Part shown: in pieces, positions 5,164 through 6,199 of the stretch | Layout of the letters: each line of letters begins with the position of its first letter | Position numbering within the stretch: position 1 is the stretch's first letter | Assembly: GCA_938015795.1 (NCBI GenBank) | Contig: CALLXA010000090.1 | Coordinates: 1-6,199 of the forward strand | Direction: 5' to 3' | Length of the DNA: 6,199 nt | Source: an uncultured bacterium | Lineage (GTDB): Bacteria; Patescibacteriota; Dojkabacteria; SC72 | Position numbers and translations under genes: made by a program | Notes under the pieces: generated by a model | Told to the model about the DNA's origin: nothing | Databases searched by the model: none | Seen by the model: the letters and a program-made list of their open reading frames with translations, nothing else

Positions 5164-5873
5164 TGGATATTCAAGAGCAAATTGAAAAGAAACTGAAATC
5201 TGTTTCTCATCCAGAAAAAGTTGATCATCATATGCGTTTTTTTAAAACAGAGAAAGGACAATATGGTGAGGGTGATTTGTTTTTAGGTATTACAAACCCT
5301 GATTTGCGAAGTGTATGTAAAAAATATTACAAAGATATTTCCTTAGAAGAATTAAAATGTTTTCTAACCAGTCCATATCATGAATATAGGTTGTTTGCTT
5401 TGATATCTATGACATATATTTATGAGAAAGCAAATGAAGATTCTAAAAAAGCGATATATGATTTGTATTTAGAAAATACTAAATATATAAATAATTGGGA
5501 TTTAGTAGATCTATCTGCATACAAAATTGTAGGTAAGTATCTATTAGATAAAGATCGTTCTGTTTTGTATGAATTAGCTAAATCTAAAGAGCTTTGGAAA
5601 GAAAGAATTTCAATTATTTCAACCTTTGAATTTATCAGAAATAAAGAGTTTGAAGATACTTTGAAAATTTCTAAAATATTACTTAACCATGAGCATGATT
5701 TAATACATAAAGCTGTAGGTTGGATGTTAAGAGAAGTTGGTAAAAGAGATTTGGATATAGAAGAATCTTTTTTGAAAAAATATTGTAAAAATATGCCAAG
5801 AACAATGTTAAGATATGCGATTGAAAAATTGGAAGATGAAAAAAGACAGAAATATTTAACAGGAAATATTTAA
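5163..5873 (+). CDS. AlkD-like DNA alkylation repair protein
   Basis: This 236-aa protein belongs to the AlkC/AlkD family of HEAT-like-repeat DNA glycosylases (DNA alkylation repair, PF08713), which remove positively charged alkylated bases such as 3-methyladenine and 7-methylguanine. It is all-helical throughout. Supporting residues are Tyr34 and Gly35 in QYGEGD (33-38), Trp112 and Asp116 in NNWDLVD, Arg148 in WKERIS and Trp187 in AVGWMLREVGK. In Bacillus cereus AlkD, Trp109, Asp113, Arg148 and Trp187 line the DNA-binding cleft, so the expected set is present and activity is plausible. Length matches the family (about 230). The ATG overlaps the stop of the JAMM-like gene by one base (TAATG), and no Shine-Dalgarno sequence precedes it. 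The gene probably shares a transcript with that gene. It ends in TTAA, which also serves as the stop of the convergent yugP-like gene. Confidence 0.93.
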   Translation: MDIQEQIEKKLKSVSHPEKVDHHMRFFKTEKGQYGEGDLFLGITNPDLRSVCKKYYKDISLEELKCFLTSPYHEYRLFALISMTYIYEKANEDSKKAIYDLYLENTKYINNWDLVDLSAYKIVGKYLLDKDRSVLYELAKSKELWKERISIISTFEFIRNKEFEDTLKISKILLNHEHDLIHKAVGWMLREVGKRDLDIEESFLKKYCKNMPRTMLRYAIEKLEDEKRQKYLTGNI

Positions 5874-6199
5874 TTCCTACTTCTTCTTCCTAGTAGATTT
5901 GAGTAATACAATAGATTTAAGAGTGAGGATATAAATCCTGTTACATATGTAAAAGCAGCGGCATTTAATACTCTCTTTGCTGCATATCTTTTATCTTTAC
6001 TAATTAGATCATATTTCTCTATTAATTTCATAGCTCTTTTACTTGCATCGTACTCTATTGGAAGTGATAGTAAAGCGAAAACAGTTGTTGTTGCAAAAAG
6101 TATTAACCCTAATTGTGCTAAGTTAAAGAATTGTAATGTTAATCCCAAAAAGAAAAGTATATACCCTATTTGTGAACCAATATTTACAATTGGAACAAA
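5870..6199 (-). CDS. yugP: YugP-type membrane zinc metallopeptidase, C-terminal part (gene continues past the right edge)
   Basis: Only the last 109 codons are in the window. The frame is open to base 6199, so no start is present. The TTG at 6148-6146 is internal (Leu18 of the fragment). Landmarks of the YugP/Zn-peptidase family (PF04298) are NIGSQIGYILFFLGL (fragment 6-20), AQLGLILFATTTVFALL (28-44), SLPIEYDASKRA (45-56) and VLNAAAFTYVTGFISSLLNLLYY (77-99). The LP-I/V-E-F/Y-DAS-R motif is characteristic of the family. Three membrane segments are visible: about 10-24, 27-45 and 83-99. The catalytic HExxH, near the N-terminus in this family, lies outside the window, so activity cannot be judged. 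The family is thought to cleave membrane or envelope proteins; the substrate is unknown. Its TAA overlaps that of the alkD-like gene. Confidence 0.9.
   Translation of the reverse strand, partial: FVPIVNIGSQIGYILFFLGLTLQFFNLAQLGLILFATTTVFALLSLPIEYDASKRAMKLIEKYDLISKDKRYAAKRVLNAAAFTYVTGFISSLLNLLYYSNLLGRRSRN

Noticed and set aside
6146..6148. TTG as the start of a 92-aa small membrane protein
   Set aside because: The frame continues upstream to the window edge with typical YugP residues (NIGSQIGYIL), so the TTG is an internal leucine codon.
1..6199. CRISPR array, tandem repeats, inverted-repeat IS ends or a second att site
   Set aside because: I saw no regularly spaced repeats and no second copy of the tRNA 3' end within the window. 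Long degenerate repeats could be missed by eye.

Overview
This 6.2 kb window is the end of a draft contig from an AT-rich, gene-dense bacterium. The first 45 bases are not biological. They match an Illumina TruSeq index primer tail, so genomic sequence starts at about base 46 and nothing can be said about what lies upstream. The right edge cuts a gene (yugP-like). Three traits suggest a member of the Candidate Phyla Radiation (Patescibacteria): a serine-recombinase tail that reads antisense into a tRNA gene, tightly packed short genes, and the absence of Shine-Dalgarno sequences. This is an inference; a low-GC Bacillota or another lineage is not excluded. The standard bacterial code (table 11) fits all genes.

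Layout. 63-737 (+): an alpha/beta serine hydrolase. 750-1143 (+): a truncated, frameshifted C-terminus of a large serine recombinase that runs antisense into tRNA-His(GTG) (1078-1155, -), the relic of an element that integrated at this tRNA. 1256-1552 (+): a 98-aa protein of unknown function behind a clear promoter. Then three minus-strand genes read leftward: glmS (4228-2459), a membrane-anchored, degenerate M23/LytM-like protein (2419-1850) and a small single-pass membrane protein (1832-1554). Upstream of glmS, 4388-4272 on the minus strand is a glmS ribozyme, the self-cleaving RNA activated by glucosamine-6-phosphate. Divergent from it are a JAMM/MPN-like putative metalloprotease (4432-5163) and an AlkD-like DNA alkylation repair protein (5163-5873), joined by a TAATG overlap. 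The window closes with the C-terminal 109 residues of a YugP-type membrane zinc metallopeptidase on the minus strand (beyond 6199 to 5870).

How it fits together. GlmS makes glucosamine-6-phosphate for UDP-GlcNAc and cell-envelope synthesis. Its own product should trigger cleavage of its mRNA leader, giving feedback control. The two genes after glmS encode envelope-facing proteins, although a consensus -10 box in front of the first suggests separate transcription. Several genes have a TATAAT-like box 5-7 nt before the ATG and no Shine-Dalgarno sequence, which points to leaderless transcripts. The most notable finding is the glmS ribozyme in what looks like a CPR genome.
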